From Luteolibacter yonseiensis (GTDB taxonomy: Bacteria > Verrucomicrobiota > Verrucomicrobiia > Verrucomicrobiales > Akkermansiaceae), in assembly GCF_016595465.1 (NCBI RefSeq), contig NZ_JAENIK010000009.1:124001-188000 (forward strand): a stretch of 64,000 nucleotides of DNA. Direction: 5' to 3'. Below are positions 35,308-44,076 of this stretch, in pieces. The translations under genes were made by a program, and so were the position numbers. The stretch's first letter is position 1; each line of letters starts with the position of its first letter. The notes below the pieces were generated by a model, which saw nothing but the letters and a program-made list of their open reading frames with translations, was not told the DNA's origin and searched no databases.

Positions 35308-36075
35308 TTATTTCTCCGGCGTCAGTTGGGCGTAGATCTTGCCCGGGCTGGCACCGTGGTTTTCCGCCGCGATCAGGACGGGTTTTGTCCAGTCGGGAGT
35401 GCCCTTGATCATGTTTTGGAATGCCTTCGGTTCGTCGAGAGGGATGAAGGTCATGGAGGTGCCGGGGCTTTCGTCGGAGACCACGGATATCATGAGTGCG
35501 TCCCGTTTATAGGGCGCGATGCCGATGTACAGCCATTGCTCATGGCCGGGATGGGTATCGACGCCATCCAGCAGGCTCTTCTTCCCATTCCTTTCCAGCC
35601 AGATGTCGAGATATCCCTCGGGGATCCGGGTGAGATCGACGCCTGCCAATTCCATGAAATTTTGGACGGCCTCCAAGCGCCAGGCACCGGGCTGATCGAT
35701 GGGCTCCCTTTCTCCTTTGGAGTTGGGATACTGCTGCCGGATGGTGAGGATCGAGGAATAGGGGATCCATAGCAACGATTCGTCATGTTCCTTTTCCTGG
35801 TCCCGGGCGGGGCGGCGGCTCAGCACGAGAAAGTGTTCGGTTTCCTTTTGAACGTATCCGGTGATGGAGGTCTCGACCCCGTTGATCGTCCCGGCCTCCC
35901 GGGAGATGGGCTTCTCAAGGGAAAGTCCGAGAACCGAACGGTTGAGGGAAATGGAAACCCGGGTTCCCAACAGACCGCCGGCCGCCTTTTCAGGAACGGC
36001 CACGGTTGCCGGCTTGTCCTGACGGCAGCCGGTGAACACAAGACAGCAGGCGGTGGCGATGAGGAGTGGTTTCAT
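35308..36075 (-). CDS. Lipoprotein of unknown function
   Basis: The 255-residue protein starts MKPLLIATACCLVFTGC, a lipoprotein signal with lipobox FTGC. The remainder (SLNRSVLGLSLEKPI ... WIPYSSILTIRQQYPN) is mixed alpha/beta and shows no motif I recognise. It ends 170 nt before the start of the preceding secreted gene on the same strand. Confidence 0.65.
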   Translation of the reverse strand: MKPLLIATACCLVFTGCRQDKPATVAVPEKAAGGLLGTRVSISLNRSVLGLSLEKPISREAGTINGVETSITGYVQKETEHFLVLSRRPARDQEKEHDESLLWIPYSSILTIRQQYPNSKGEREPIDQPGAWRLEAVQNFMELAGVDLTRIPEGYLDIWLERNGKKSLLDGVDTHPGHEQWLYIGIAPYKRDALMISVVSDESPGTSMTFIPLDEPKAFQNMIKGTPDWTKPVLIAAENHGASPGKIYAQLTPEK

Positions 36076-36117
36076 GTTCTGCCGATGGAACCTTGTGACG
36101 GGCTCCGGGGTTGCGGG

Positions 36118-37170
36118 CTATCTGCCGGGGTCCAGTTCACGGGCGGCGTCGAGAATGATCCTCTCCGTCGTCTCCCAGTCGATGCATGCATCGGTGATGC
36201 TCTGTCCATGGACGAGCTGGTCGAGCGGTTGCGGGAATTTCTGCGCACCGCCGGCGAGGTTGCTTTCCAGCATGGCTCCGATGACCGAGGTGTCTCCGCC
36301 TTTCCTTTGCCGGACGATCTCCTCGAAGACCGCGGGCATGAGGTTGTGGTCCTTGCGGCAGTTGCCATGGCTCGCGTCGATCATGATGGCGGGTTTCAGG
36401 CCGCTTTTCAGCAACAGTTCCCGGGTGGCGCCGACACTTCCGGCGTCATGGTTCGGCCCGCTTTCTCCGCCACGGAGGATGATGTGGCAGTCGGGATTGC
36501 CGGTGGTGGTCACGGCGGAGGCGCGGCCGTCCATGCCCACACCGAGGAACGTCTGTGGCTGGGTGGCGGCCTTGATGGCGTTGATGGCAGGTTCGAGATT
36601 TCCCAAAGTGCCGTTCTTGAATCCCAGCGGCATGGAAAGTCCGCTGGCCATCTGGCGGTGGGTCTGGGATTCTGTGGTGCGCGCGCCGATGGCGGACCAG
36701 CAGATCAGGTCGGCGATGTATTGCGGGGTGATGGGGTCCAGAAGTTCCGTGGCGGTGGGGATGCCGAGGCGGATGACGTCGGAGAGGAACCTGCGGGCGG
36801 TTTCCAGTCCTTCCTCGATGCGGTTGCTGCCATCCAGGCGCGGGTCCATGATGAGGCCCTTCCAGCCGACGGTGGTCCGCGGTTTTTCGAAATAGACCCG
36901 CATCACGAGCAGCATCCGGTCCTTCACCTGATCGGCCAGTTTCGCGAAGCGTTCGGCATACTCGAGTCCGGCGGCGGTGTCGTGGATGGAGCATGGACCG
37001 GCGATGACCAGCAGGCGCGGGTCGTTCCCGAAGATGATGTCCCGGATCTCCCGGCGGCTCCTGATGATGAACTCCGCCTGGGCATCCTCGCGGGGGACGC
37101 GGCTGATGAGATCGGCGGGCGGGGGAAGGGGAAGGTTCGAACTGACGTGGATATCGCTGACAGGTTGCAT
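36118..37170 (-). CDS. 3-deoxy-7-phosphoheptulonate synthase (class I DAHP synthase)
   Basis: The 350-residue enzyme condenses PEP and erythrose-4-phosphate, the first step of the shikimate pathway. Family motifs are VIAGPCSIHDTAAGLEYAER, RVYFEKPRTTVGWKGLI, DPRLDGSNRIEEGLETARRF, HIILRGGESGPNH and MIDASHGNCRKDH. The length is usual for AroF/G/H. I start at MQPVSDIHVSSNLPL; an upstream reading is a shadow of the YihY gene. Which aromatic amino acid inhibits it cannot be read. Confidence 0.95.
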   Translation of the reverse strand: MQPVSDIHVSSNLPLPPPADLISRVPREDAQAEFIIRSRREIRDIIFGNDPRLLVIAGPCSIHDTAAGLEYAERFAKLADQVKDRMLLVMRVYFEKPRTTVGWKGLIMDPRLDGSNRIEEGLETARRFLSDVIRLGIPTATELLDPITPQYIADLICWSAIGARTTESQTHRQMASGLSMPLGFKNGTLGNLEPAINAIKAATQPQTFLGVGMDGRASAVTTTGNPDCHIILRGGESGPNHDAGSVGATRELLLKSGLKPAIMIDASHGNCRKDHNLMPAVFEEIVRQRKGGDTSVIGAMLESNLAGGAQKFPQPLDQLVHGQSITDACIDWETTERIILDAARELDPGR

Positions 37171-37183
37171 GGTCGGAAAAGGA

Positions 37184-38089
37184 TCAGATGAAATGTTGGT
37201 CCGCATGGGGCGGCAGGGGTTCCGGGTCCTCGTGCCATGGCAGCCCGGCATCCGCGCTGCGCTGGAGGTCCGCGATGACCTGCGCGCCGAGCAGGAGGAT
37301 GAGCGCGACGGATTCCATGATGAGCAGCACGATGACAATGGTGGCCATGGAGCCGTAGAGCATGTTCACGATGGAGATTTTGGTGTAATAGGTGACGAGG
37401 AGGTGGCGGACCATCTCCCAGAGGATCGTGGCCGTGAGTCCTCCGGCGAGAGCCCGCTTGAAGGATACCTTCACCACGGGCATGATCTTGTAAAACAGGG
37501 TGAAGAGCAGGACCAGACCCAGCAACCCCGTGAGATAGATGAGGTGGTTCAGGTGCTTGTGGAGCAGCACGTCGAAGCTGAGGAAAGTGAAGTTCCGCTG
37601 GTTCTGGGCATCGATGAAGGCGTTCACCGCGGTGATGACGATGAGTCCGATGGCGACGATGAAGATGAAAAGATAGGGCATCAGCGCGGAGATCCAGAAC
37701 TTGCGTTTCAACGGTGCGAGCGGCCTCTGGAAGATGATGGCCATGGCGTCCTCCATCACCCGGAAGGCGAGCGAACTGAATGCGAAGAGCGAGAAAAGCC
37801 CCACCCAGCCGATGAGCTGCCGGGACTTGAGAAAGCCCTCCAGCACCTCGGTGAGCGTCGGGGCGAAGCCGGGGGCGATGAGCGAGATTTCCGTGGCGAT
37901 GGTCTCCAGCAGCAGGGCCTGGTCGATGAAATGGGAGAAGACCACCATGAGCACCGCGGAAAGCGGGATGAGCGAGAGCATCATGTTGTGCGAGACGGCG
38001 GCGGTGAGCAGCAGCCCGTGGTTGCGCAAAAAAAAGTCGCGCAGCACCCGGCTGGCGAACCGAAGGATTTTCGGCAGTCTTTTTTCCAT
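37184..38089 (-). CDS. YihY/BrkB-family integral membrane protein
   Basis: The 301-residue protein has about six membrane segments with the YihY pattern (LLLTAAVSHNMMLSLIPLSA, VGLFSLFAFSSLAFRVMEDA, SFKRALAGGLTATILWEMVR). The family was once called ribonuclease BN by mistake; its function is unsettled. It is 14 nt upstream of DAHP synthase. The start MEKRLPKILRF was chosen; a longer frame is possible. Confidence 0.9.
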   Translation of the reverse strand: MEKRLPKILRFASRVLRDFFLRNHGLLLTAAVSHNMMLSLIPLSAVLMVVFSHFIDQALLLETIATEISLIAPGFAPTLTEVLEGFLKSRQLIGWVGLFSLFAFSSLAFRVMEDAMAIIFQRPLAPLKRKFWISALMPYLFIFIVAIGLIVITAVNAFIDAQNQRNFTFLSFDVLLHKHLNHLIYLTGLLGLVLLFTLFYKIMPVVKVSFKRALAGGLTATILWEMVRHLLVTYYTKISIVNMLYGSMATIVIVLLIMESVALILLLGAQVIADLQRSADAGLPWHEDPEPLPPHADQHFI

Positions 38090-38191
38090 CGGGCTGAGTT
38101 TGGACGCTGGGAGGACCTGCGGCAAATGGAAAACGGAAACCACGCGACGGAAGCAGGCGCGTCGTTCCTGAAATCCGCGTGCGGGGCGGGT

Positions 38192-39472
38192 TCAGAATTC
38201 CTCGAGGTGCAGCGAGCGGTCGATGAGTGTCAGGAATCCGGCGCGTTCGGGAGGGAGGGTGGATGACGCGAGCTCGCGGGCGAGGGCGGAGAGGATGTCG
38301 GCGTCGATCAGGCCCGCCTGCTCCCCGGCGAGCCATTGCGAGTAGGTGCACACGAGCGCCGCGAATCGTGCGTCGTCGGAAGGTTCCGCATCCGGTTTGC
38401 GGATGAGGGGGATGGCGGGCGCTGCCTTGCCATCGGTGGACCAGATGAGGGATCCATAATCCCCTTCGGAACTGGATGGCTCGATTTCAATGGCGAGCGT
38501 GATGGCGGAGTTGGCGGCCAGCGCGGAGGGCATGGGGCCGGGAGTCGAGCCCTCCACCGGGGCGAATCCGAGCAAGCGGTAGCGGGCGACGGTCCCGGGG
38601 TTCGTCTGATAGGTCAGCTTGACCTGGCATTCCGTGTCCTGGTTGCCGCTGCCGCGCAGGGAGATGAAAAGCAGGGTGGAGGATGGTTTCCAGGGGCAGG
38701 CGATCATCTCAGTCGTCACCGTGGCGGTGTGCGCGCTCACGCCGGTGCCGCGCTGGTCGGGGTGCCAGCCGTTCACCCCGCCGCGGGCGATGGAGGTGGT
38801 GCCGTTCAGCCGGAAAGTGAAGTGGTTGAGTATTTCCTCCAGCCGCACGGTGTTGGGGGCCGGGCGCTTGTGGTCCACGAGGATGGATTGCGTGATCCAG
38901 CCGTAGCTGGAACCGCCGCTCCGGACCGGGAGGTCGAGCAGCGGGTATTCCGCCGCGTTGACCGATCCCCGCTGGACCAGCGCGGGGTGTGCGGGATCCT
39001 GCGCGGCGGGCGTTGCCGCGGGCGGGGGAGTGCTGGTATCCACGGGACCCGGAGCGGGAAGATGCGCGGCGGCTTCCGGTGCGGCCGCCGGTGTGGTCCG
39101 GACCTGTGGCTTCGGTTCGTCCGCCGGCATGTGCAGCAGGATGACGGTGGCGAGGGTGAGCACCGCGGCGGCGGACGCGGGGATGAGCCAGGATTTCATG
39201 AGTTCGCTGACGGATGAGAAGGAAACGGAGCTTTGTTTTTTCGCGGGGAGGCGTGACCGCCGGCGGATGTCTTCCAACTGGTGCGGGTGGAGTTCGTCCG
39301 GCATGAAGGAAAGCCGGTCGGTCAGTTGTTCCCCGAGGTTCCGGATCTCCTCGATCTCCGCCCGCACGGCGGGATCGGCCGCCGCCGCCCGCTCGACGGC
39401 GGCGGCGTCGTCCGGTCCGAGCTCGCCGAGCACGTACGCGGTCAGGCGGGGATCTTCTGGGTCGGGTGTCAT
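38192..39472 (-). CDS. YfbK-like anti-sigma protein lacking its vWA domain
   Basis: The 426-residue protein starts like YfbK/anti-sigma fusions (RLTAYVLGELGPDDAAAVER), with one membrane helix at ~93-112. The YfbK N-terminal domain follows (SGGSSYGWITQSILVDHK, VRLEEILNHFTFR, MIACPWKPSSTLLFISLRG), then directly YRLLGFAPVEGSTPGPMPSA and ITLAIEIEP, the DUF3520-type part, and a C-terminal ERAGFLTLIDRSL. In usual YfbK proteins a ~170-residue vWA domain lies between; here only ~15 residues do. It probably binds the sigma factor encoded 15 nt upstream. Confidence 0.7.
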   Translation of the reverse strand: MTPDPEDPRLTAYVLGELGPDDAAAVERAAAADPAVRAEIEEIRNLGEQLTDRLSFMPDELHPHQLEDIRRRSRLPAKKQSSVSFSSVSELMKSWLIPASAAAVLTLATVILLHMPADEPKPQVRTTPAAAPEAAAHLPAPGPVDTSTPPPAATPAAQDPAHPALVQRGSVNAAEYPLLDLPVRSGGSSYGWITQSILVDHKRPAPNTVRLEEILNHFTFRLNGTTSIARGGVNGWHPDQRGTGVSAHTATVTTEMIACPWKPSSTLLFISLRGSGNQDTECQVKLTYQTNPGTVARYRLLGFAPVEGSTPGPMPSALAANSAITLAIEIEPSSSEGDYGSLIWSTDGKAAPAIPLIRKPDAEPSDDARFAALVCTYSQWLAGEQAGLIDADILSALARELASSTLPPERAGFLTLIDRSLHLEEF

Positions 39473-39487
39473 GGGAGGTGGTGGGTT

Positions 39488-40090
39488 TCAGATCCGCATG
39501 TCATCCGGCATGATTTCACGCAGGCGCCTGAGACCGGTGTGGATGAGAAAGCCGATGTTGCTGGAGCTGAGTCTGGTGATTTCTTCGATGTCGTGGTAGC
39601 TGAGCCCTTGTTGGAACTTCAGGATGATGACCTCGCGCTGGTTCGGGGTGAGGCGGTCGAGGTAACGGGCGAGGCGGGAAAGCTTTTCCTGCCGGTGGGC
39701 GACCTCGTCAGGCTGGAGACCGCTGCCCGCGACCTTTTTCCAACGGATCTCCTCCAGCGGTTCCTTGGGTTTTTCCTTGCGGAGGACGTCGAGGGCGCGG
39801 TTCCGGCAGACGGTGAAGAGCCAGGGCTTGAGACCGCCCGCGATCTTGGAAAGGTCTTGTTCGCAGAGCCGGACGAAGGTGTCCTGCACCACGTCCCGGG
39901 CTTGTTCGAGGTCGTTGAGGAGGGTGGTGGCATAACCGAGGAGGGGGGATTCGTAATCAGCAAGCGCCCGCCCGATGAAATCCTCCCGGTCGCAGGCGGG
40001 AGGGGCACCGGCGGCGGGGTGTCCGGTTTCCTCTTTTGGAACGGCGGGGCTGGGGAAAGTCTTAGGGATGTTTTCCGCGGAGGAGGACAT
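39488..40090 (-). CDS. ECF-type RNA polymerase sigma factor
   Basis: The 200-residue protein has sigma region 2 (LNDLEQARDVVQDTFVRLCE, WLFTVCRNRALDVLRKEKPK) and region 4 (LDRLTPNQREVIILKFQQGL, ITRLSSSNIGFLIHTGLRRL), without region 3, as in extracytoplasmic-function sigma factors. It stands directly before the anti-sigma-like gene, so the two probably form a signalling pair. Confidence 0.92.
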   Translation of the reverse strand: MSSSAENIPKTFPSPAVPKEETGHPAAGAPPACDREDFIGRALADYESPLLGYATTLLNDLEQARDVVQDTFVRLCEQDLSKIAGGLKPWLFTVCRNRALDVLRKEKPKEPLEEIRWKKVAGSGLQPDEVAHRQEKLSRLARYLDRLTPNQREVIILKFQQGLSYHDIEEITRLSSSNIGFLIHTGLRRLREIMPDDMRI

Positions 40091-40093
40091 GTG

Positions 40094-40732
40094 TCAGCGG
40101 ATGAAGTAGCTGAGGTGCTCGAGCTCGAGCGCGAGATCCACATTGTTCACGGTGACGTCCGGAGTGACTTCGAGCACGATGGGCGAGAAATTGAGCACGC
40201 CCTGGATGCCGACGGCGACGAGGCGGTTCACGACGGCCTGGGCGAATTCGACGGGCACGCAGAGGATGGCGAGCTTGACCGAGTTTCCGGTGATGAATTT
40301 TTCCAGATCCGAGTCCGGGAATACGGGGATGGTCACACCGCGCGCGCGGGTGGCCTCCGGATTCGCGTCGAAGGCGGCGACGACCTCGAAGCCTTCCTTC
40401 TCGAATCCGTGGTAGCGGAGGAGCGCGGATCCCAGATTACCCGCTCCGACGAGGATGACCGGCTGGAGATGCTCGCGGCCCAGCGTCTCGCGGATGATGG
40501 ACGAAAGAAGCTCCACCGGATAGCCGAGACCCCGGGTGCCGAACTGGCCGAAGTAGGCGAGGTCCTTGCGGAGCTGGGAGGATTTCACTCCGGCCGCCTT
40601 GGCCAGGGTGGTGGAGCTGACGGTGTCCACGCCGTTGTCATGGAGCTTCTGCAGGCAGCGGTGGTAGATCGAGAGACGATAGATCGCCTTCTTCGGGATG
40701 TCGATCTTGCCGATTTTCTCCGGGAGTTCCAC
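40094..40732 (-). CDS. rex: Redox-sensing transcriptional repressor Rex
   Basis: The 212-residue protein starts at GTG and has a winged helix (IPKKAIYRLSIYHRCLQKL, VKSSQLRKDLAYFGQFGTRG) and a Rossmann NAD(H)-binding domain (PVILVGAGNLGSALLRYHGF). Rex represses genes of NADH-linked metabolism when NADH/NAD+ is low. It lies 20 nt downstream of the 2-oxoacid dehydrogenase E2 gene, which suggests co-transcription or regulation of that operon. Confidence 0.95.
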   Translation of the reverse strand: MELPEKIGKIDIPKKAIYRLSIYHRCLQKLHDNGVDTVSSTTLAKAAGVKSSQLRKDLAYFGQFGTRGLGYPVELLSSIIRETLGREHLQPVILVGAGNLGSALLRYHGFEKEGFEVVAAFDANPEATRARGVTIPVFPDSDLEKFITGNSVKLAILCVPVEFAQAVVNRLVAVGIQGVLNFSPIVLEVTPDVTVNNVDLALELEHLSYFIR

Positions 40733-40752
40733 TGGGGCTGGGGATGGTGTGG

Positions 40753-41991
40753 TTAGAGATTCTCCGGCTTCTGCAGGAGAGCGGAAACACGGTTGAGCAG
40801 GACGCCCGCTCCTCCGCCGTCGACGACGCGGTGGTCGAAGGTGAGCAGGAGATCCGCCTCCGTCGCGGGCAGGAACGCCTCCACCTGGGAGCTCCAGACG
40901 GGTTTCTTCACCCCGGCTCCGATGCCGAGGATGAGCGTTTCATTCGGCAGCGGGATGGGGGTTCCGATGGTGAGTCCGAAGGTCCCGAAGTTCGTCACGG
41001 TGGCGATGCCGCCGCTGCAGTCCTGCTCGGTGAGGCGGCGGCGGCGCGCGCGGTCCACGAGGTCGTCGTATTCGGAGACCAGTTCGCCAAGGGATTTCTG
41101 GTCCACCTTCCTCACCACGGGAACGACCACGCCGTCCTCGACCTGCACGGCCACGCCGATGTCGAAGGAGCGGGGGTGGACCACCTTGTCACCGATGAGG
41201 TAGCCGGCGGTGGTGGGGGTTTCCGTCAGGGCCAGGGCGAAGGCGCGGAGCAGGTAAAGCGTCAGGCCGGGCTTCGGTGACTGGACGCGGCGGTGGTCGA
41301 GCACGCGGTCCAGCAGGATGGGCAGGCCGACGGTGGCGAGCGGACGGGTCCAGCTCCGGCGCATGGCGTCCGCCACGGCGAGGCGCATCGGGGATGCCTG
41401 CGAGCTCGGCCAGGCGTCGAGGTAGTCGAGGAAACGTTCGAGATCCTCCACCGTGACACGGCCGCCGGCACCGGTGCCGACGATAGCGGAGATGTCCGCC
41501 TCGCGGATGCCCAGATCGTCCATGCGGGCGCGCATGCGTGGGGAAATGTAGTGGGCGCCGAGCACTCCGGTGGGCACGGGCAGGCCTTTTACGCTGGGAA
41601 CCACGGCGGGCGCTTCCTCGTAGGCGTCGTCATCCAGCGCGAAATGCAGGTTCGCCTCCGCCTGTGCCGGATTGGCCGACTGGCTGGACGCGGCGCGTTT
41701 CGCCTCGATGGCCTCCAGCGACTCGACGCCGGTGCGCGCGATTTCCTCGTCCGTGACATCCAGCAGGCCGAGCAGGGTGCCCACCGAGTAGGAAACGCCC
41801 TCTTGAGCACGGAGTTCCGAGACGATGCCATCGCACAACGTTGTCACCCCCATCACCGCCTTGTTCGTCTCCACCTCGATGATCTCCTGGTCCGTGCGGA
41901 CGGCATCCCCCACCGCGACGCCGAGGCGGATGATGGTGGCTTCGGCGATGGACTCGCCGAGCTGCGGCATGAGAATGGGAACGGTGGGCAT
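40753..41991 (-). CDS. Dihydrolipoamide acyltransferase (E2) of a 2-oxoacid dehydrogenase
   Basis: The 412-residue E2 has an N-terminal lipoyl domain with the lipoylated Lys in VETNKAVMG (K44; usual context ETDKA). An E1/E3-binding domain (YISPRMRARMDDLGIREADI, GAGGRVTVEDLERFLD) and the catalytic domain, ending with FDHRVVDGGGAG, follow. It joins acyl groups to CoA. It forms an operon with E1 beta and E1 alpha. Pyruvate, acetoin or branched-chain substrates cannot be distinguished; no E3 is in the window. Confidence 0.93.
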   Translation of the reverse strand: MPTVPILMPQLGESIAEATIIRLGVAVGDAVRTDQEIIEVETNKAVMGVTTLCDGIVSELRAQEGVSYSVGTLLGLLDVTDEEIARTGVESLEAIEAKRAASSQSANPAQAEANLHFALDDDAYEEAPAVVPSVKGLPVPTGVLGAHYISPRMRARMDDLGIREADISAIVGTGAGGRVTVEDLERFLDYLDAWPSSQASPMRLAVADAMRRSWTRPLATVGLPILLDRVLDHRRVQSPKPGLTLYLLRAFALALTETPTTAGYLIGDKVVHPRSFDIGVAVQVEDGVVVPVVRKVDQKSLGELVSEYDDLVDRARRRRLTEQDCSGGIATVTNFGTFGLTIGTPIPLPNETLILGIGAGVKKPVWSSQVEAFLPATEADLLLTFDHRVVDGGGAGVLLNRVSALLQKPENL

Positions 41992-42024
41992 GGCGGTGGG
42001 CGGTCGGTGTTCCGGGAAAACGGG

Positions 42025-42990
42025 TTAGAAGGAAAGCAGTTTGCGGAGGGCCTCGCAGATGGACTCCGGCGTCGGCCGGTGGGCGGCCCAGAGCTTCGGG
42101 TGGTAGGGCACGGGAGTGTCCCTCGCGTTCAACCGCTGCGGCGGCGCGTCCAGCAGGTGGAAACCTTCCTCGGTGACGCGTGAGACGACCTCCGCCGTGA
42201 CGCCGCCCCATGGGAAGGCCTCTCCCACGGCCAGCAGCCGTCCCGTCCGTGCGACGGAGGCGAGGATGGTGTCGAGATCCAGCGGCTTCACCGAGCGCAG
42301 GTCCACCACCTCGATTTCCCAGCCGTCCTGCGTCAGCCGTTCCGCGGCGCGCACCGCCTCGTGGACCATCGCGCTGTAGGCGACGACCGTGGCGTGTTTG
42401 CCGGGGCGGGTGATGCGGGCCTGGCCGATGGGCAGGTGGTCGCCGTTGATCGACTTGGACTTGAGCCAGCGGTAGAGGAACTTGTGCTCGCAGTAGATGA
42501 CCGGATCATCCAGCGCGACGCCGTCCAGCAGCATGTGATAGGCGTCGGAGACGGTCGCCGGTGTCACGACCACCAGGCCGGGATACTGCGCGTAGATCCC
42601 CTCCATGCTCTGGCTGTGGAAGGGGCCGGAGCCGGGCGTGCCGCCGGAGGGCAGCCGCACGGTGAGCGGGATGGGCATGCCCGTGCGGTAGAAATGCGTC
42701 GCCGCCTGGTTGATGATCTGGTTGAAGGCGATGGAGGAGAAATCCGCGAACTGCATTTCCACGATCGGCCGCATGCCCTCGATGGCGGCGCCGACGGCCA
42801 TGCCGATCATCGCGTCCTCCGAGATCGGCGCGTCGAACACCCTGTCGGGAAATTGCTCGGCCAGCCCCTTCGTCGCCTTGAACGCGCCGCCGAAGGTCGC
42901 GATGTCCTGGCCGTAGAGAAACACGCGGGGGTCCTCACGCAGGAGCTTTTCCTGTGCTTCGCGGATGGCGTCGATGTAGGTAACACTCAC
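42025..42990 (-). CDS. 2-oxoacid dehydrogenase E1 subunit beta
   Basis: The 321-residue protein has the transketolase-like E1 beta pattern: YIDAIREAQEKLLREDPRVF, GQDIATFGGAFKATKGLAEQ, FDAPISEDAMIGMAVGAAIE and LPSGGTPGSGPFHSQSMEGI. It starts at a GTG overlapping the E1 alpha stop (GTGA) and pairs with it to decarboxylate the 2-oxoacid using thiamine diphosphate. Confidence 0.93.
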   Translation of the reverse strand: MSVTYIDAIREAQEKLLREDPRVFLYGQDIATFGGAFKATKGLAEQFPDRVFDAPISEDAMIGMAVGAAIEGMRPIVEMQFADFSSIAFNQIINQAATHFYRTGMPIPLTVRLPSGGTPGSGPFHSQSMEGIYAQYPGLVVVTPATVSDAYHMLLDGVALDDPVIYCEHKFLYRWLKSKSINGDHLPIGQARITRPGKHATVVAYSAMVHEAVRAAERLTQDGWEIEVVDLRSVKPLDLDTILASVARTGRLLAVGEAFPWGGVTAEVVSRVTEEGFHLLDAPPQRLNARDTPVPYHPKLWAAHRPTPESICEALRKLLSF

Positions 42991-44009
42991 TGGACTGATG
43001 GCTGGGAAAGGGGAAATTTCGTGGAGAGCGCGGTCCAGTTTTCCTTGTATGGATCCGGGACCTCCTCCTGCTGGGCCTGGGCCACGGCGCGCTGCACCTC
43101 CTCGGCGAATTCCTCATGCCACAGCGCGATCTCGTCCTCGGTGGCATGGCCGTTTTCCACGAGCTGGCGGATGGCGACATCGATGCAATCCCGCCCGTAG
43201 TGTCCGTTGCGGATCTCCTCGGGAACGTAGGAACCGTCGTCATGCTCGCCATGGCCGGTCAGGCGCAGCAACTGCGCCACGACAAGCTGCGGTCCGCCGC
43301 CTTCCCGCGCGCGTTTCACCGCCTCGCAGATGACCGACGCGCAGGCCAGCAGGTCCGTGCCGTCCACCGAGAAACCGCCGATGCCGTAGCCGCGCGCCTT
43401 TTCCACCAGATCCCGGCAGGCGAACTGGCGGTTGTTCGGGGTGGAGTAGGCGAACTGGTTGTTCCCCACCACGACGACCATCGGCAGGCGCTCGACGGCG
43501 GCCAGGTTCAGCCCCTCGTGAAAGGCTCCGGTGGAGGTCGCTCCGTCGCCGATGCAGGTCGCGCCGACACGTCCGGCGAGCGTACCCTGCAGGCGTTTGG
43601 CGAAAAGCATTCCCGCGATCAGCGGCACCTGCGCGCCGAGGTGGGAGATCATCGCGGGCATGCCCTTTTCCGGGCGTCCGCGGTGGATGTTGCCGTCACG
43701 CCCGCGCATCGGCCCCTCGACCGAGCCGAGGTAGGTGCGCGTGCAGTCGATGAGCGGCTCGCCGAAGGCCGTGCGCCCCGCCTGGTCGCGGATGAGCGGT
43801 GCGAAGAAATCCGTGCCCTGGATCAAGGCGGTGCCGAGGGTGGCGCTCACCGCTTCCTGGCCGCGCCCGAGGTAGACGCCGCCGACGATTTTCCCCGCCT
43901 TGTAGAGACTGGAGAGCTTGTTTTCCATAAATCTCGCACGCAGCATCGAATGAAACACCGACCGCAGGAAATCGCGGTTCATCACCACCCCGTCGGTTAA
44001 AGGTTGCAT
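42987..44009 (-). CDS. 2-oxoacid dehydrogenase E1 subunit alpha
   Basis: The 340-residue protein binds thiamine diphosphate through GDGATSTGAFHEGLNLAAVE and VVGNNQFAYSTPNN, as in E1 alpha. The N-terminal part (MLRARFMENKLSSLYKAGKI, GGVYLGRGQEAVSATLG) is also typical. I start at MQPLTDGVVMNRDF; an upstream extension looks poorly conserved. First gene of the operon E1 alpha, E1 beta, E2, then rex. Confidence 0.93.
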   Translation of the reverse strand: MQPLTDGVVMNRDFLRSVFHSMLRARFMENKLSSLYKAGKIVGGVYLGRGQEAVSATLGTALIQGTDFFAPLIRDQAGRTAFGEPLIDCTRTYLGSVEGPMRGRDGNIHRGRPEKGMPAMISHLGAQVPLIAGMLFAKRLQGTLAGRVGATCIGDGATSTGAFHEGLNLAAVERLPMVVVVGNNQFAYSTPNNRQFACRDLVEKARGYGIGGFSVDGTDLLACASVICEAVKRAREGGGPQLVVAQLLRLTGHGEHDDGSYVPEEIRNGHYGRDCIDVAIRQLVENGHATEDEIALWHEEFAEEVQRAVAQAQQEEVPDPYKENWTALSTKFPLSQPSVQ

Positions 44010-44076
44010 GTCAATGTGAGGCACGGAAGGAGCGTAGGGCAGGGGAATGGCGGCGTGCAACCGCTTTCCGGAAAAG

